33,820 nucleotides of DNA from Bacteroidota bacterium (GTDB lineage: Bacteria; Bacteroidota; Bacteroidia; Flavobacteriales; Flavobacteriaceae): the NCBI GenBank assembly GCA_004356305.1, contig SMXJ01000033.1:1-33820 (forward strand). Direction: 5' to 3'. How positions within the stretch are numbered: the stretch's first letter is position 1; the number at the start of each line of letters is the position of its first letter. This document shows, piece by piece, positions 24,526-32,252 of the stretch. The notes below the pieces were generated by a model. It saw only the letters and a program-made list of their open reading frames with translations, was not told the origin of the DNA and made no database searches. The position numbers were made by a program, and so were the translations under genes.

Positions 24526-25980
24526 ATGAACGATGCTATAAGAAAACTTGAACCCACTGCTCTTTGGAATTATTTTGCAGACCTGAACGCCGTACCCAGG
24601 CCTTCTAAAAAGGAAGAACGGGTTATTCAGTTCATGAAAGATTTTGGAACGGATCTAGGATTGGAAACCATGGAGGATGAAGTTGGAAATGTGATAATTC
24701 GAAAACCGGCGACTGCAGGGATGGAAGATCGTATGTCCCTTGTGTTGCAATCCCATCTTGATATGGTACATCAAAAAAATAGCGATACCGAATTCGATTT
24801 TAACACCCAGGGTATAGAGATGTACATCGACGGAGATTGGGTACGTGCAAATGGCACGACTTTGGGTGCCGATAATGGTCTGGGTGTGGCGACAATTATG
24901 TCCATCCTGGCTAGTGAAAACATCCCACATCCTGCTATCGAAGCTTTGTTTACCATAGATGAAGAAACCGGAATGACCGGAGCGATGGGCCTGAAAGGTG
25001 GAATATTAAAAGGAGACATTTTATTGAATCTGGATACCGAAGAAGACGATGAAATTGGCGTTGGTTGTGCAGGAGGCATAGATGTTACGGCGACTGGAAT
25101 TTACAACGAAGTTGACGCATCCACCGAAGCACAGGCATATACGATTACAGTGAAAGGACTTCAAGGAGGCCATAGCGGAATGGACATTAGCAAAGGATTT
25201 GGAAATGCAAACAAGTTGATGAACCGTTTATTGGCTGCCAATCAGGATATCCTGGCTATCGTTGAAATATCCGGTGGCAGTTTGAGAAATGCTATCCCCA
25301 GGGAAAGTGTCGCCACGGTTGTGGTTACCACTGAAAATATTTCGGCATTCGTTTCAAAAATGGAGGCCACACAATTTGACATTATTGAAGAGTTTAAATT
25401 ATTAGAGCCCGATCTTTCTATCAGTACTGAAAAAACAGAACTTCCGAATAGGGTAATGCGAGCCGAGGACCAATCGATTTTTGTTAATGCTATCTACGGG
25501 GCTCATAATGGCGTTTTCCGAATGAGTCCGACCGTTGAAGACCTGGTGGAAACGTCGAATAATATCGCCAGGATCACGGTGAAAGACGGATCCATAAAAA
25601 TTGAATGCCTGACTCGATCGTCGGTTGAATCTTCCAAAAATGATATGGCAAATTCCTTAAAAGCTGTGTTTGAACTAGCCGGATACCAGGTTACTTTATC
25701 CGGATCCTATCCGGGTTGGGCACCTAATATGGCTAGTCCTATATTAAAGGTACTCGATTCGTTATATGAAAAAATGAACGGAAAGAAGGCAAAGGTGGCG
25801 GCCTGTCACGCGGGGCTTGAATGTGGTATTTTGGGCCAAAATTATCCTGAGATGGACATGATCTCCTTTGGACCCACTATCAAAGGCGCACACTCACCGG
25901 ATGAAAGAGCCAGTATATCTTCAACCCGAAAATACTGGGCGTTTGTTCTGGAGATCTTAAAGAATATTCCAAAAAAATAA
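24526..25980 (+). CDS. pepD: aminoacyl-histidine (cytosol non-specific) dipeptidase, M20 family
   Basis: A 484-residue cytoplasmic zinc dipeptidase of the PepD branch of family M20, which cleaves carnosine-type and other dipeptides. The metal-site motifs are in order: SHLDMVHQ (His ligand and the Asp of HxD), then GADNGLG with the Asp ligand, DEETGMTGAMG with the catalytic Glu and metal Glu, NLDTEEDDEI with Asp, and a C-terminal HSPDERASI containing the last His ligand. A lid domain with GGHSGMDI lies between. It is monocistronic by context, ending at a bidirectional hairpin terminator shared with the convergent isomerase gene. Confidence 0.95.
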   Translation: MNDAIRKLEPTALWNYFADLNAVPRPSKKEERVIQFMKDFGTDLGLETMEDEVGNVIIRKPATAGMEDRMSLVLQSHLDMVHQKNSDTEFDFNTQGIEMYIDGDWVRANGTTLGADNGLGVATIMSILASENIPHPAIEALFTIDEETGMTGAMGLKGGILKGDILLNLDTEEDDEIGVGCAGGIDVTATGIYNEVDASTEAQAYTITVKGLQGGHSGMDISKGFGNANKLMNRLLAANQDILAIVEISGGSLRNAIPRESVATVVVTTENISAFVSKMEATQFDIIEEFKLLEPDLSISTEKTELPNRVMRAEDQSIFVNAIYGAHNGVFRMSPTVEDLVETSNNIARITVKDGSIKIECLTRSSVESSKNDMANSLKAVFELAGYQVTLSGSYPGWAPNMASPILKVLDSLYEKMNGKKAKVAACHAGLECGILGQNYPEMDMISFGPTIKGAHSPDERASISSTRKYWAFVLEILKNIPKK

Positions 25981-26010
25981 TGATAACGTTATAAAAATTT
26001 CAATATAAAT

Positions 26011-26041
26011 AAACCTCCATATCAGTTCGACATGGAGGTTT
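26011..26041. terminator. bidirectional terminator between pepD and the isomerase operon
   Basis: AAACCTCCAT (26011-26020) pairs perfectly with ATGGAGGTTT (26032-26041), a 10-bp stem with an 11-base loop. T-rich sequence follows on each strand: TTTCTTC on plus, TTTATTTA on minus. It lies 30 bases after the pepD stop and 20 bases before the end of the convergent isomerase gene, so it probably terminates both. Confidence 0.75.
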
Positions 26042-26061
26042 CTTCATTGAAATAAGTTCGC

Positions 26062-27174
26062 TTATTCCGGTATAAATATATCTACCAACTCCAGCTCAAA
26101 AATCAGATCTGCATTTGGCAGTATCACGTTTGGTATTCCTTGCTGACCATAGGCTAAATGCGACGGTATATAGAGTATGGTTTTATCACCAACGCTCATT
26201 TGTAAAAGTCCTTCTCTAAAGCCCGGAACCAATCGGGCTTCCTTGCTATAATCGCTTACGGTAGGGCCGTATAATCCACGAGCCAGTTTCTTCGAGTCCA
26301 CAACATCATACTTTTCAGCGATTTCAAGAACATTCGTATCGAATAAAGCGCCATCGGTAAAGTAACCAATATAGTTCATTCGAATTTTGCTTCCTTCTTC
26401 CGGCTTTATGCCTTTTCCTTTGTGTCTCCAAAACATCTTAAGTCCGGAAGGCAATTCTTCGGCTAGTTCCTTGTGATCGTTCAATTCTCTGGCTTTAGCT
26501 GCTGCTACTATAGACAACCGTTCTTCTCGTTCTTTTTTCGCCAATTCTATTTTCTCCATTTCCGAAGTAAAAGAAGGAACTGTAATCCCTTTATTTATAA
26601 TATTTACTTCTTGAATCACAATGGCCTCCACCGGCTTATCTCCTGGTTTGGTGGTTTCGACCCCACCTATGGAATCAACAATCTCCTGACCGAGTACAAT
26701 TTCACCAAAAATAGTGTGTCTTCCATCCAGCCAAGGCGTTTCTTTCAGTGTGATGAAAAACTGACTTCCATTGGTTGCAGGGCCACCGTTGGCCATAGAA
26801 AGTAGTCCTTTCCTGGAGTGTTTTAGCGTGTCTACAAACTCATCAGGAAAACGGTAGCCAGGATTCCCGGAACCATTAGCCAGATGATCACCACCTTGTA
26901 TCATAAAGTCCTTCATTACACGATGGAAAGTAAGATTATTATAGAAAGGTTTCCCTTTGAAGACAGAATCGACCATTGGGTGCTTGCCTTCTGCCAATTC
27001 AATAAAATTGGCCACGGTCAATGGAGTAGCTTCATAATAGAATTTCGCGACAAAGGTACCTTTGTTGGTTACAAATTCGGCATACAAACCATTTTCTAAG
27101 TTTGGATACTTCGATTTACACGATGTCATAGAAACAGTCAGCATTAACAGAAACAGTAATAGGATTTTTTTCAT
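26062..27174 (-). CDS. cyclophilin-FKBP fusion peptidyl-prolyl isomerase, lipoprotein
   Basis: A 370-residue lipoprotein (lipobox MTSC, Cys19) with two unrelated prolyl isomerase folds. Residues of about 28-196 are cyclophilin-like, with FHRVMKDFMIQGGD and the ATNGSQFFI motif of the active site. A charged helical linker of about residues 205-240 follows (rich in Glu, Lys and Arg). Residues of about 242-370 are FKBP-like (GKGIKPEEGSKIRMNYIGYF, VPGFREGLLQMSVGD, HLAYGQQGIPN). It would assist folding of exported proteins on the periplasmic face of an envelope membrane. It begins 10 bases after gldI and is probably co-transcribed with nrnA and gldI. Confidence 0.93.
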   Translation of the reverse strand: MKKILLLFLLMLTVSMTSCKSKYPNLENGLYAEFVTNKGTFVAKFYYEATPLTVANFIELAEGKHPMVDSVFKGKPFYNNLTFHRVMKDFMIQGGDHLANGSGNPGYRFPDEFVDTLKHSRKGLLSMANGGPATNGSQFFITLKETPWLDGRHTIFGEIVLGQEIVDSIGGVETTKPGDKPVEAIVIQEVNIINKGITVPSFTSEMEKIELAKKEREERLSIVAAAKARELNDHKELAEELPSGLKMFWRHKGKGIKPEEGSKIRMNYIGYFTDGALFDTNVLEIAEKYDVVDSKKLARGLYGPTVSDYSKEARLVPGFREGLLQMSVGDKTILYIPSHLAYGQQGIPNVILPNADLIFELELVDIFIPE

Positions 27175-27184
27175 TTCTTAAATA

Positions 27185-27736
27185 TTAATTATCTATAGTT
27201 TGTATGGTCTTAAGGGTCACTGTACTTTGTACCGGAACATTGGTTCCTAGTTTATTCTCTATTCCGTAGTACCCGTAAGCTTTGAAAGATGGGAATAAAA
27301 AAGTCACCGTTTCTCCAGCCTTCATAAGCTTCAAGCCATCTCGTATGCCTGAAATAAGCTCTTGGTTAGTTTGGTCGATCTTATAATTCTGCAGACCGTT
27401 ATCTTCTTTTGAAAGAACCACATCTCCGTTTAATTTCTTAATATCGTAGGTAAAAGTGACAGCGTCGCCTATTTGCGGGAATTGGGTGGAAATAGAGTCT
27501 TTTGAATTATAGTAATACCAGAAACCGCTTTCGGATGATAGATATTCGGTTTCACCATTTTGTTCAATAATAGCTTCTATCACAGCTTGTTCCTGATCAA
27601 AGATCTTTTTATTCCGTTCTACCGATTCTTTTATAAAACTTCCGGAAGTACTTTTAACAGGACGGCGTGCCTCGGGACTTTTACAAGAAGCAACAAAAAT
27701 CGTCAATAAACTTAGTAATAGCAGGCTACGAAGCAT
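27185..27736 (-). CDS. gldI: gliding motility-associated FKBP-type prolyl isomerase lipoprotein GldI
   Basis: A 183-residue lipoprotein (lipobox VASC, Cys18) with an N-terminal helical region and a C-terminal FKBP domain (GDAVTFTYDIKKLNGDVV, LKMKAG-like LMKAGETVTFLFPSFKAYGYYG). In Flavobacterium johnsoniae GldI is required for gliding, presumably for folding gliding or type IX secretion proteins in the periplasm. I assign the name from length, lipobox and the neighbourhood with nrnA and ndk, which is recalled as conserved in the family. The start overlaps the end of nrnA by 11 bases, suggesting translational coupling. Confidence 0.88.
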   Translation of the reverse strand: MLRSLLLLSLLTIFVASCKSPEARRPVKSTSGSFIKESVERNKKIFDQEQAVIEAIIEQNGETEYLSSESGFWYYYNSKDSISTQFPQIGDAVTFTYDIKKLNGDVVLSKEDNGLQNYKIDQTNQELISGIRDGLKLMKAGETVTFLFPSFKAYGYYGIENKLGTNVPVQSTVTLKTIQTIDN

Positions 27737-28748
27737 TAATCAGGGCATTTTTATAGTTGGGCAATATACTAATAAAATCGGTTATAGTGAGTTCCAATGA
27801 TTTGTCACTGCGTCCTCCCGCCGCATTAATGTGACCCCCGCCATTAAAATGATTCCGTGCAAAATCGTTAACGGAGAAACTTCCGTTGCTTCTTAAAGAG
27901 ATCTTCGTTATACCCTCCTGTTTGTTTTCAATAAAAATAGCGGCAAATACAATTCCTTTTATAGATAGAGCATAGTTCACGAACCCTTCGGTGTCACCTT
28001 TTCTGAATTTATTATCATCCAATTCTTCTTGCGAAATTGAAATGTAAGCGGTTCGATATTCAGGAAGGATCTCCAAATTTTTAAGTGCCACCCCTAATAG
28101 TTTCAGTTTATCGGGACTATTGGTATCGTATATATTTTGATGGATCTCGCTATTATCGGCACCACTTTCCATGAGTTTTGCAATCACATTATGCGTCGTT
28201 GCTGTTGTAGCCTGGAAGCGAAAAGACCCGGTATCTGTCATAATTCCGGCATATAAATTGGTCGCGATCTCAGGAGAAAGCTCAACCACACCATTCAGGG
28301 CTTCAATAAAATGATAGACCATTTGAGAAGTAGAACTCATCGTTATGTCACTGTAAGTTACGACGGCATAATCGTCTGGTTGCGGGTGATGATCTATCAT
28401 GACAAAGTCGACCGTAGCTTTTTCCAATAATTCAGTAAGGTCGCCTGTCCGGTTCAAGGCATTAAAATCCATGGTGAAGATAATTTCGGCTTTTTGAATG
28501 GTCTCCCTAACTTCTTGGGTGTCTTTATCGTAGGTAATTACATCATCACAGCCCGGCAGCCATTTTAGAAACCCCGGAAAATCATTGGGCATGACCACTT
28601 TAGTATTGTGGCCCCGCCCTTTTAAGAAATGGTAAAGTCCTAAACTAGCACCAATAGCATCCCCATCGGGGTTTTTGTGCCCTACGATCGCTATACGTTT
28701 CGGGCTTTCCAGCAGTTTTGTTATAGTTTGAATCGTTTCTTCATTCAT
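27726..28748 (-). CDS. nrnA: DHH-DHHA1 phosphoesterase, NrnA-like oligoribonuclease/pAp phosphatase
   Basis: A 340-residue cytoplasmic phosphodiesterase. Metal motifs are visible in order: GHKNPDGDAIG (Asp28, Asp30), Asp94 in FTMDFN, the eponymous Asp119-His120-His121, and FNGGGHINAAGG in the C-terminal DHHA1 domain. NrnA-like enzymes degrade 2-5-mer RNAs and adenosine 3',5'-bisphosphate. An upstream frame extends to 28811, but the ATG at 28746-28748 (MNEETIQT) is preferred: the extension would begin at or upstream of a predicted promoter and is not family-like. It diverges from ndk and overlaps gldI by 11 bases. Confidence 0.9.
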   Translation of the reverse strand: MNEETIQTITKLLESPKRIAIVGHKNPDGDAIGASLGLYHFLKGRGHNTKVVMPNDFPGFLKWLPGCDDVITYDKDTQEVRETIQKAEIIFTMDFNALNRTGDLTELLEKATVDFVMIDHHPQPDDYAVVTYSDITMSSTSQMVYHFIEALNGVVELSPEIATNLYAGIMTDTGSFRFQATTATTHNVIAKLMESGADNSEIHQNIYDTNSPDKLKLLGVALKNLEILPEYRTAYISISQEELDDNKFRKGDTEGFVNYALSIKGIVFAAIFIENKQEGITKISLRSNGSFSVNDFARNHFNGGGHINAAGGRSDKSLELTITDFISILPNYKNALINAS

Positions 28749-28756
28749 AAGCGGTG

Positions 28757-28787
28757 CGAAGATACAATTTGATACTATCTGTTCAAA
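28757..28787 (-). promoter_or_regulatory. predicted promoter of the nrnA-gldI-isomerase operon
   Basis: On the minus strand TTTG (28784-28787) is followed after exactly 19 bases by TATCTTCG (28757-28764), seven of eight matches to TAnnTTTG. The spacing is the same as at the DUF349 promoter. The expected start of transcription would be within or near the nrnA ATG, giving a very short leader. Confidence 0.5.
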
Positions 28788-28797
28788 AAAAATAATG

Positions 28798-28805
28798 TAC
28801 GTTTG
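28798..28805 (+). promoter_or_regulatory. predicted -7 element for ndk
   Basis: TACGTTTG is a full TAnnTTTG match 20 bases before the ndk ATG, preceded by an A-tract. The nrnA promoter faces the other way in the same 77-base gap. A clear -33 TTG at the right spacing was not seen. Confidence 0.5.
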
Positions 28806-28825
28806 CACCAAATTTTAAGTCTACC

Positions 28826-29245
28826 ATGAGAACAGATAGAACATTTACCATGTTAAAGCCTGACAGCGTTGAAAAAGGTAACGTAGGGGCTATTTTGGAA
28901 AAAATTACGGCAGCCGGATTCAGAATTGTTGCTTTGAAGTTAACACAAATGACCGTTGCTGATGCTGAAGCTTTTTATACGGTTCACAATGAACGTCCGT
29001 TCTTTAGAGAATTGGTTGAGTATATGACCCGTGGCGCAATTGTGGTGGCTATTCTTGAAAAAGATAACGCTGTTGAGGATTTCCGATCATTAATAGGAGC
29101 TACCAATCCGGCCGAAGCTGCGGAAGGAACCATCCGTAAGTTGTATGCTGCTTCCATTGGAGAAAACGCTGTACATGGTAGTGATAGCGATGAGAACGCC
29201 GAAATTGAAAGTCAGTTTCATTTTTCGGAGAGAGAGATATTCTAA
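28826..29245 (+). CDS. ndk: nucleoside diphosphate kinase
   Basis: Exchanges the terminal phosphate between nucleoside di- and triphosphates through a phospho-histidine. The 139 residues match the bacterial family. It begins RTFTMLKPDSVEKGNVG, has the ERPFFRELVEYMTRG segment and ATNPAEAAEGTIR, and the catalytic His117 in NAVHGSDS. The start ATG is 20 bases after a -7 box. It is followed within 30 bases by a hairpin and T-run, so it is probably monocistronic. Confidence 0.97.
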   Translation: MRTDRTFTMLKPDSVEKGNVGAILEKITAAGFRIVALKLTQMTVADAEAFYTVHNERPFFRELVEYMTRGAIVVAILEKDNAVEDFRSLIGATNPAEAAEGTIRKLYAASIGENAVHGSDSDENAEIESQFHFSEREIF

Positions 29246-29271
29246 TATTTTCTGAAAGATATATTATGACG

Positions 29272-29296
29272 AACCGCTCGCTTTAGGCGGTTTTTT
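29272..29296. terminator. rho-independent-type terminator after ndk
   Basis: AACCGC (29272-29277) pairs with GCGGTT (29287-29292), with a nine-base loop and four further T residues (29293-29296). It ends one base from the stop codon of the convergent DUF721 gene and could act on both strands. Confidence 0.6.
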
Positions 29297-29297
29297 A

Positions 29298-29597
29298 TTA
29301 CCGCAATACCAATTTAGTCACCAATTCTTTCCCTAGCTCATCATTCAAAAGTTTGATGATCTTTTCTTTTCCATAACTCAGTTCTTCTCGAAGAACCGAT
29401 GAACTCAACCGCACATAGAGCGTATCCCGCTCTAATAATACATGAGTCGTATATTTCGAAATAGCATTGCCCATCACACTGTGCCAGGCCTGTTGTGCAG
29501 AGACTTTATTCAAGCCTTTTTGTAGTTTACGGCTGGAGGAAATGAAGTTTTTTAAGACATCACCTAAGGAAGAATTTTCTGTGCTGCGTTTTACCAT
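29298..29597 (-). CDS. DUF721 protein, DciA-like helicase-loader candidate
   Basis: A 99-residue protein of the DUF721 family, recognised from VSAQQAWHSVMGNAISKYTTHVLLERDTLYVRLSSSVLREELSYGKEKIIKLLN, i.e. the W..(V)(V/M)G..(I).. helix, the beta strand TLYV(R/E)LSSSVLREEL and the terminal helix. DUF721 is the family of DciA, which in many bacteria replaces DnaC/DnaI in loading the DnaB replicative helicase. Whether this short Bacteroidota form loads a helicase is inferred. It lies 74 bases after recF and is probably transcribed with it. Confidence 0.8.
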   Translation of the reverse strand: MVKRSTENSSLGDVLKNFISSSRKLQKGLNKVSAQQAWHSVMGNAISKYTTHVLLERDTLYVRLSSSVLREELSYGKEKIIKLLNDELGKELVTKLVLR

Positions 29598-29654
29598 TAT
29601 TAGTGTTATAGTGTATTAGTATGTTGGTGTATTTGATTATTTATTTTCCAATTT

Positions 29655-29675
29655 TATTCATTATTCATTACTCAC
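29655..29675. repeat. tandem TATTCAT heptamer repeat between recF and DUF721
   Basis: TATTCAT occurs twice head-to-tail (29655-29661 and 29662-29668), followed by the related TACTCAC that ends over the recF stop codon. The A+T-rich gap otherwise holds no signal. It is possibly a slippage product without function. Confidence 0.3.
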
Positions 29676-30751
29676 AACCCAAATATCTTATAGGATTGTT
29701 TAACTTTTTTAACTATCTCTTCGGTACGTTCTGCATGGGTATCGGTTATAAACAATTGCCCGAAATTTTCATTGTCCACTAAGGTAATGATTTGCGCAAC
29801 ACGTTCATCGTCCAATTTGTCAAAAATATCATCCAGCAACAGTATGGGCTTTATTCCTTTTTGCATCTTTATAAGATCGAATTGCGCTAGTTTCAAAGCG
29901 ATCAGATACGACTTTTGCTGGCCTTGGGATCCAAATATTTTGATAGGATGCCCGTCAATCTCAAACACCAGATCGTCCTTGTGTACACCAAAATTGGTAT
30001 ACTGTGTCAGTCTGTCCTTTTGTATGTTCTCGGTTAAAAGAGACAGCAGATCCATGTCTTGCAACTGGCTCCGATACACTAAATTCACCCTTTCTTCTCC
30101 ATTGGAAATTACTTTATACCGGCTCAGGAAAATCGGCAGAAAAGATTCCAAAAAACCGATTCGTTTATCGTGAATCACACTCCCAAAGTCCTGTAACTGT
30201 TGGTTATAAATATCCAGTGTATCTTGATCATAGGTGTTATTGAGCGCGAAGTATCTAAGCAATGAGTTGCGTTGACCCAATACTCTGTTGTATTTTATAA
30301 GTATCTGTAAATAATTTGGGTCGCTCTGTGAGATGACCCCATCGATAAACTTTCGTCGCGTTTCACTTCCTTCAGTTATCAAATCTCTATCGGATGGTGA
30401 AATGATAACAAGTGGTAAAAAGCCAATGTGCTCACTTAATTTCTCATACGCCTTCCCATTGCGTTTTATCAATTTTTTTTGCGATCTTTTGGCACTCACT
30501 ACTATTTTTTCTGATCGCTCATCTTTTTCATAATAACCCTCTATAACGAAGAAATCGGAACCGTGTTTTATGTTTTGAGTGGTGATAGGATTGAAGTAGC
30601 TTTTTCCAAAGGATAAATGATAGATCGCATCCAGTGCGTTGGTCTTTCCAACACCGTTCTTTCCTACAAAACAGTTGATTTTTGGATCGAACTCGAATTT
30701 TTGTGATTCGAAGTTTTTGTAATTCAATAATGATAATTTTTGTAAAATCAT
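29672..30751 (-). CDS. recF: DNA replication/repair protein RecF
   Basis: A 359-residue SMC-like ATPase that loads RecA at gaps via RecFOR. Walker A is GKNGVGKTN (residues 30-38), the ABC-like signature is in FGSQGQQKSYLIALKLA, and Walker B is PILLLDDIFDKLDDERV. Length and N-terminus (MILQKLSLLNYKNF) are normal for the family. It is not next to dnaA or dnaN here, as it is in some bacteria, but upstream of the DUF721 gene. It diverges from the YfgM-like gene. Confidence 0.95.
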   Translation of the reverse strand: MILQKLSLLNYKNFESQKFEFDPKINCFVGKNGVGKTNALDAIYHLSFGKSYFNPITTQNIKHGSDFFVIEGYYEKDERSEKIVVSAKRSQKKLIKRNGKAYEKLSEHIGFLPLVIISPSDRDLITEGSETRRKFIDGVISQSDPNYLQILIKYNRVLGQRNSLLRYFALNNTYDQDTLDIYNQQLQDFGSVIHDKRIGFLESFLPIFLSRYKVISNGEERVNLVYRSQLQDMDLLSLLTENIQKDRLTQYTNFGVHKDDLVFEIDGHPIKIFGSQGQQKSYLIALKLAQFDLIKMQKGIKPILLLDDIFDKLDDERVAQIITLVDNENFGQLFITDTHAERTEEIVKKVKQSYKIFGL

Positions 30752-30861
30752 CGTTTATAGGGAGTTGCTATTTATGTGTCTGTGTATTATTTATGAAATA
30801 TTCTTGAAAATAAGACAATGCAAATTATTGATTTTTCTCTTTTAAATTGTAATAAAAACTT

Positions 30862-30869
30862 TATTTTTG
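30862..30869 (+). promoter_or_regulatory. predicted -7 element of the TPR-ribH operon
   Basis: TATTTTTG is a full TAnnTTTG match, 21 bases before the ATG at 30891. It also argues against the in-frame upstream start at 30867, which lies inside the box. A clear -33 TTG is lacking. Confidence 0.5.
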
Positions 30870-30890
30870 CGCTTCATTAAACCATTGAAT

Positions 30891-31658
30891 ATGGCAACCT
30901 ACAAGAAAAGAGGTTATAAACCGAAAACAAAAGCTGAGAAGGAATTAGAATTGGAAGACGGGAGCGCAACCGCTGAGGTGTTTAAGACCTTAGATGAAGG
31001 AGCCTCGAAGACAGAAGCTTGGGTAGAGAAGAACCAAAAGGTCATTTTTGGTATTGTGAGTGTAGTGGCCCTTTGTGTACTTGGATATCTATTATACCAA
31101 AAGTATTATCAAGAACCCCAACAATTGGAGGCTTCTAACGAAATGTTCCAGGCACAATCATTTTTTACTGAAGCCTTAGATGCTACCACTGGTAAGGATT
31201 CTCTATACAATCTCTCATTGAACGGAAGAGCCGGTAAATACGGTTTTGTGGATATCGCCGATAAATACAGTGGGACCGATGCCGGTAATCAAGCGAATTA
31301 TTATGCCGGGATGGCGTATTTGAATATTAAAAAATATCAAGAGGCCATCAATTATCTGGATAAATATAAAGGCGGGGACGAAATGACAGGGCCTTTGGCA
31401 AAAGGCGCGATTGGAGATGCTTTTACGCAATTGAATCAACCGGATGAAGCATTGAAATATTATCAGGAAGCCGCATCCATGCGTTCGAATGATGTGACAA
31501 CCCCTCGTTTTTTACTTAAGGCCGGAATTACAGCTCTCGGCCTGGGGAAGGCGGATGTAGCTTTAAAACATTTTACCACTATTACTGAAGAATATGAAGA
31601 ATCAACCGAAGCTGTAAAAGCAAGAATCTATAAAGGTCAGGCCGAAGCAATGCAATAG
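30891..31658 (+). CDS. TPR protein with one membrane anchor, YfgM-like
   Basis: A 255-residue protein. A basic N-terminus (MATYKKRGYKPKTKAEKE) is followed by a charged segment, one transmembrane helix near residues 55-73 (VIFGIVSVVALCVLGYLLY) and a C-terminal domain with TPR units (ANYYAGMAYLNIKKYQEAINYL, GDAFTQLNQPDEALKYYQEA). This is the layout of YfgM, an ancillary subunit of the Sec translocon in Escherichia coli; functional equivalence is inferred. The ATG at 30891 is preferred over an upstream frame start at 30867. The stop is two bases from the ribH start. Confidence 0.85.
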   Translation: MATYKKRGYKPKTKAEKELELEDGSATAEVFKTLDEGASKTEAWVEKNQKVIFGIVSVVALCVLGYLLYQKYYQEPQQLEASNEMFQAQSFFTEALDATTGKDSLYNLSLNGRAGKYGFVDIADKYSGTDAGNQANYYAGMAYLNIKKYQEAINYLDKYKGGDEMTGPLAKGAIGDAFTQLNQPDEALKYYQEAASMRSNDVTTPRFLLKAGITALGLGKADVALKHFTTITEEYEESTEAVKARIYKGQAEAMQ

Positions 31659-31660
31659 AA

Positions 31661-32158
31661 ATGGCAACTTCAAATAAAAATTTATCCACATACGATAAAA
31701 CAATGATCCCGAACGCGAAGAACTTTCGGTTTGGGATCGTAGTTTCTGAATGGAATCCCGATATCACCCAAGGAATGTTCCAGGGTGCTTTTGATGCCAT
31801 CCTCGATTGCGGCGGTATTAAAGAAAATATCGTTCGCTGGAACGTTCCCGGGAGCTTCGAATTAATATACGGCTGTAAGCAAATGGCGAAGAGTTACGAT
31901 ATGCTGGATGCCATCATCGCAATGGGCAGTGTGATCAAGGGTGAGACCAAACACTTTGATTACGTCTGCGAAGCTGTGACCCAAGGAATAAAAGACCTGA
32001 ATGTTAGTGGTGACATTCCTGTAATTTTCTGTATCCTCACCGATGATAACCTTCAACAGGCCATAGACCGTAGTGGCGGCAAACATGGAAATAAAGGGAC
32101 AGAAGCTGCTATTGCAGCGATAAAAATGGCTCAATTACGTAAGGATTCGAAATTTTAA
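31661..32158 (+). CDS. ribH: 6,7-dimethyl-8-ribityllumazine synthase (riboflavin synthase beta chain)
   Basis: Condenses 5-amino-6-ribitylamino-uracil with dihydroxybutanone phosphate in riboflavin synthesis. The 165 residues include FGIVVSEWNPDIT (substrate loop near residue 24), VPGSFELIYG, GSVIKGETKHFDYV with the conserved His98, and TDDNLQQAIDRSGGKHGNKGTEAA with the phosphate-binding residues. It starts two bases after the YfgM-like gene, so the two are co-transcribed. No FMN riboswitch is visible upstream. Confidence 0.96.
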   Translation: MATSNKNLSTYDKTMIPNAKNFRFGIVVSEWNPDITQGMFQGAFDAILDCGGIKENIVRWNVPGSFELIYGCKQMAKSYDMLDAIIAMGSVIKGETKHFDYVCEAVTQGIKDLNVSGDIPVIFCILTDDNLQQAIDRSGGKHGNKGTEAAIAAIKMAQLRKDSKF

Positions 32159-32181
32159 AATTCCTTGTTTCTTTATTTTTC

Positions 32182-32193
32182 ATTGTTAACAAT
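32182..32193. repeat. ATTGTTAACAAT palindrome, copy 2
   Basis: A perfect 12-bp palindrome in the 94-base gap between ribH and the next gene, followed by TTTT. The inner TTGTTAACAA is identical to 6686-6695. It could be a weak hairpin terminator for ribH or an operator about 40 bases before a -7 box. Confidence 0.35.
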
Positions 32194-32232
32194 TTTTAAG
32201 AAATGTGTCACGGCATTGTTTTTGATTTTGAG

Positions 32233-32240
32233 TAACTTTG
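32233..32240 (+). promoter_or_regulatory. predicted -7 element of the 93-aa protein-mutL pair
   Basis: TAACTTTG is a full TAnnTTTG match ending 12 bases before the ATG at 32253. It overlaps an alternative TTG start at 32238, which supports the shorter protein. The -33 region does not have a clear TTG at 19 bases. Confidence 0.5.
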
Positions 32241-32252
32241 AAATTGAAGATA

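Noticed and set aside
28749..28811. Longer nrnA start at 28811
   Set aside because: The added residues (MVQTYIIFFEQIVSN...) are encoded by the promoter region between nrnA and ndk and are not typical of the family.
29655..29675. TATTCAT repeats as a CRISPR-like or iteron array
   Set aside because: Only two exact units and one degenerate unit, no spacers and no associated genes.
31659..31660. An FMN riboswitch or other leader before ribH
   Set aside because: Only two bases separate ribH from the preceding gene, and no riboswitch-like structure is seen before the TPR gene.
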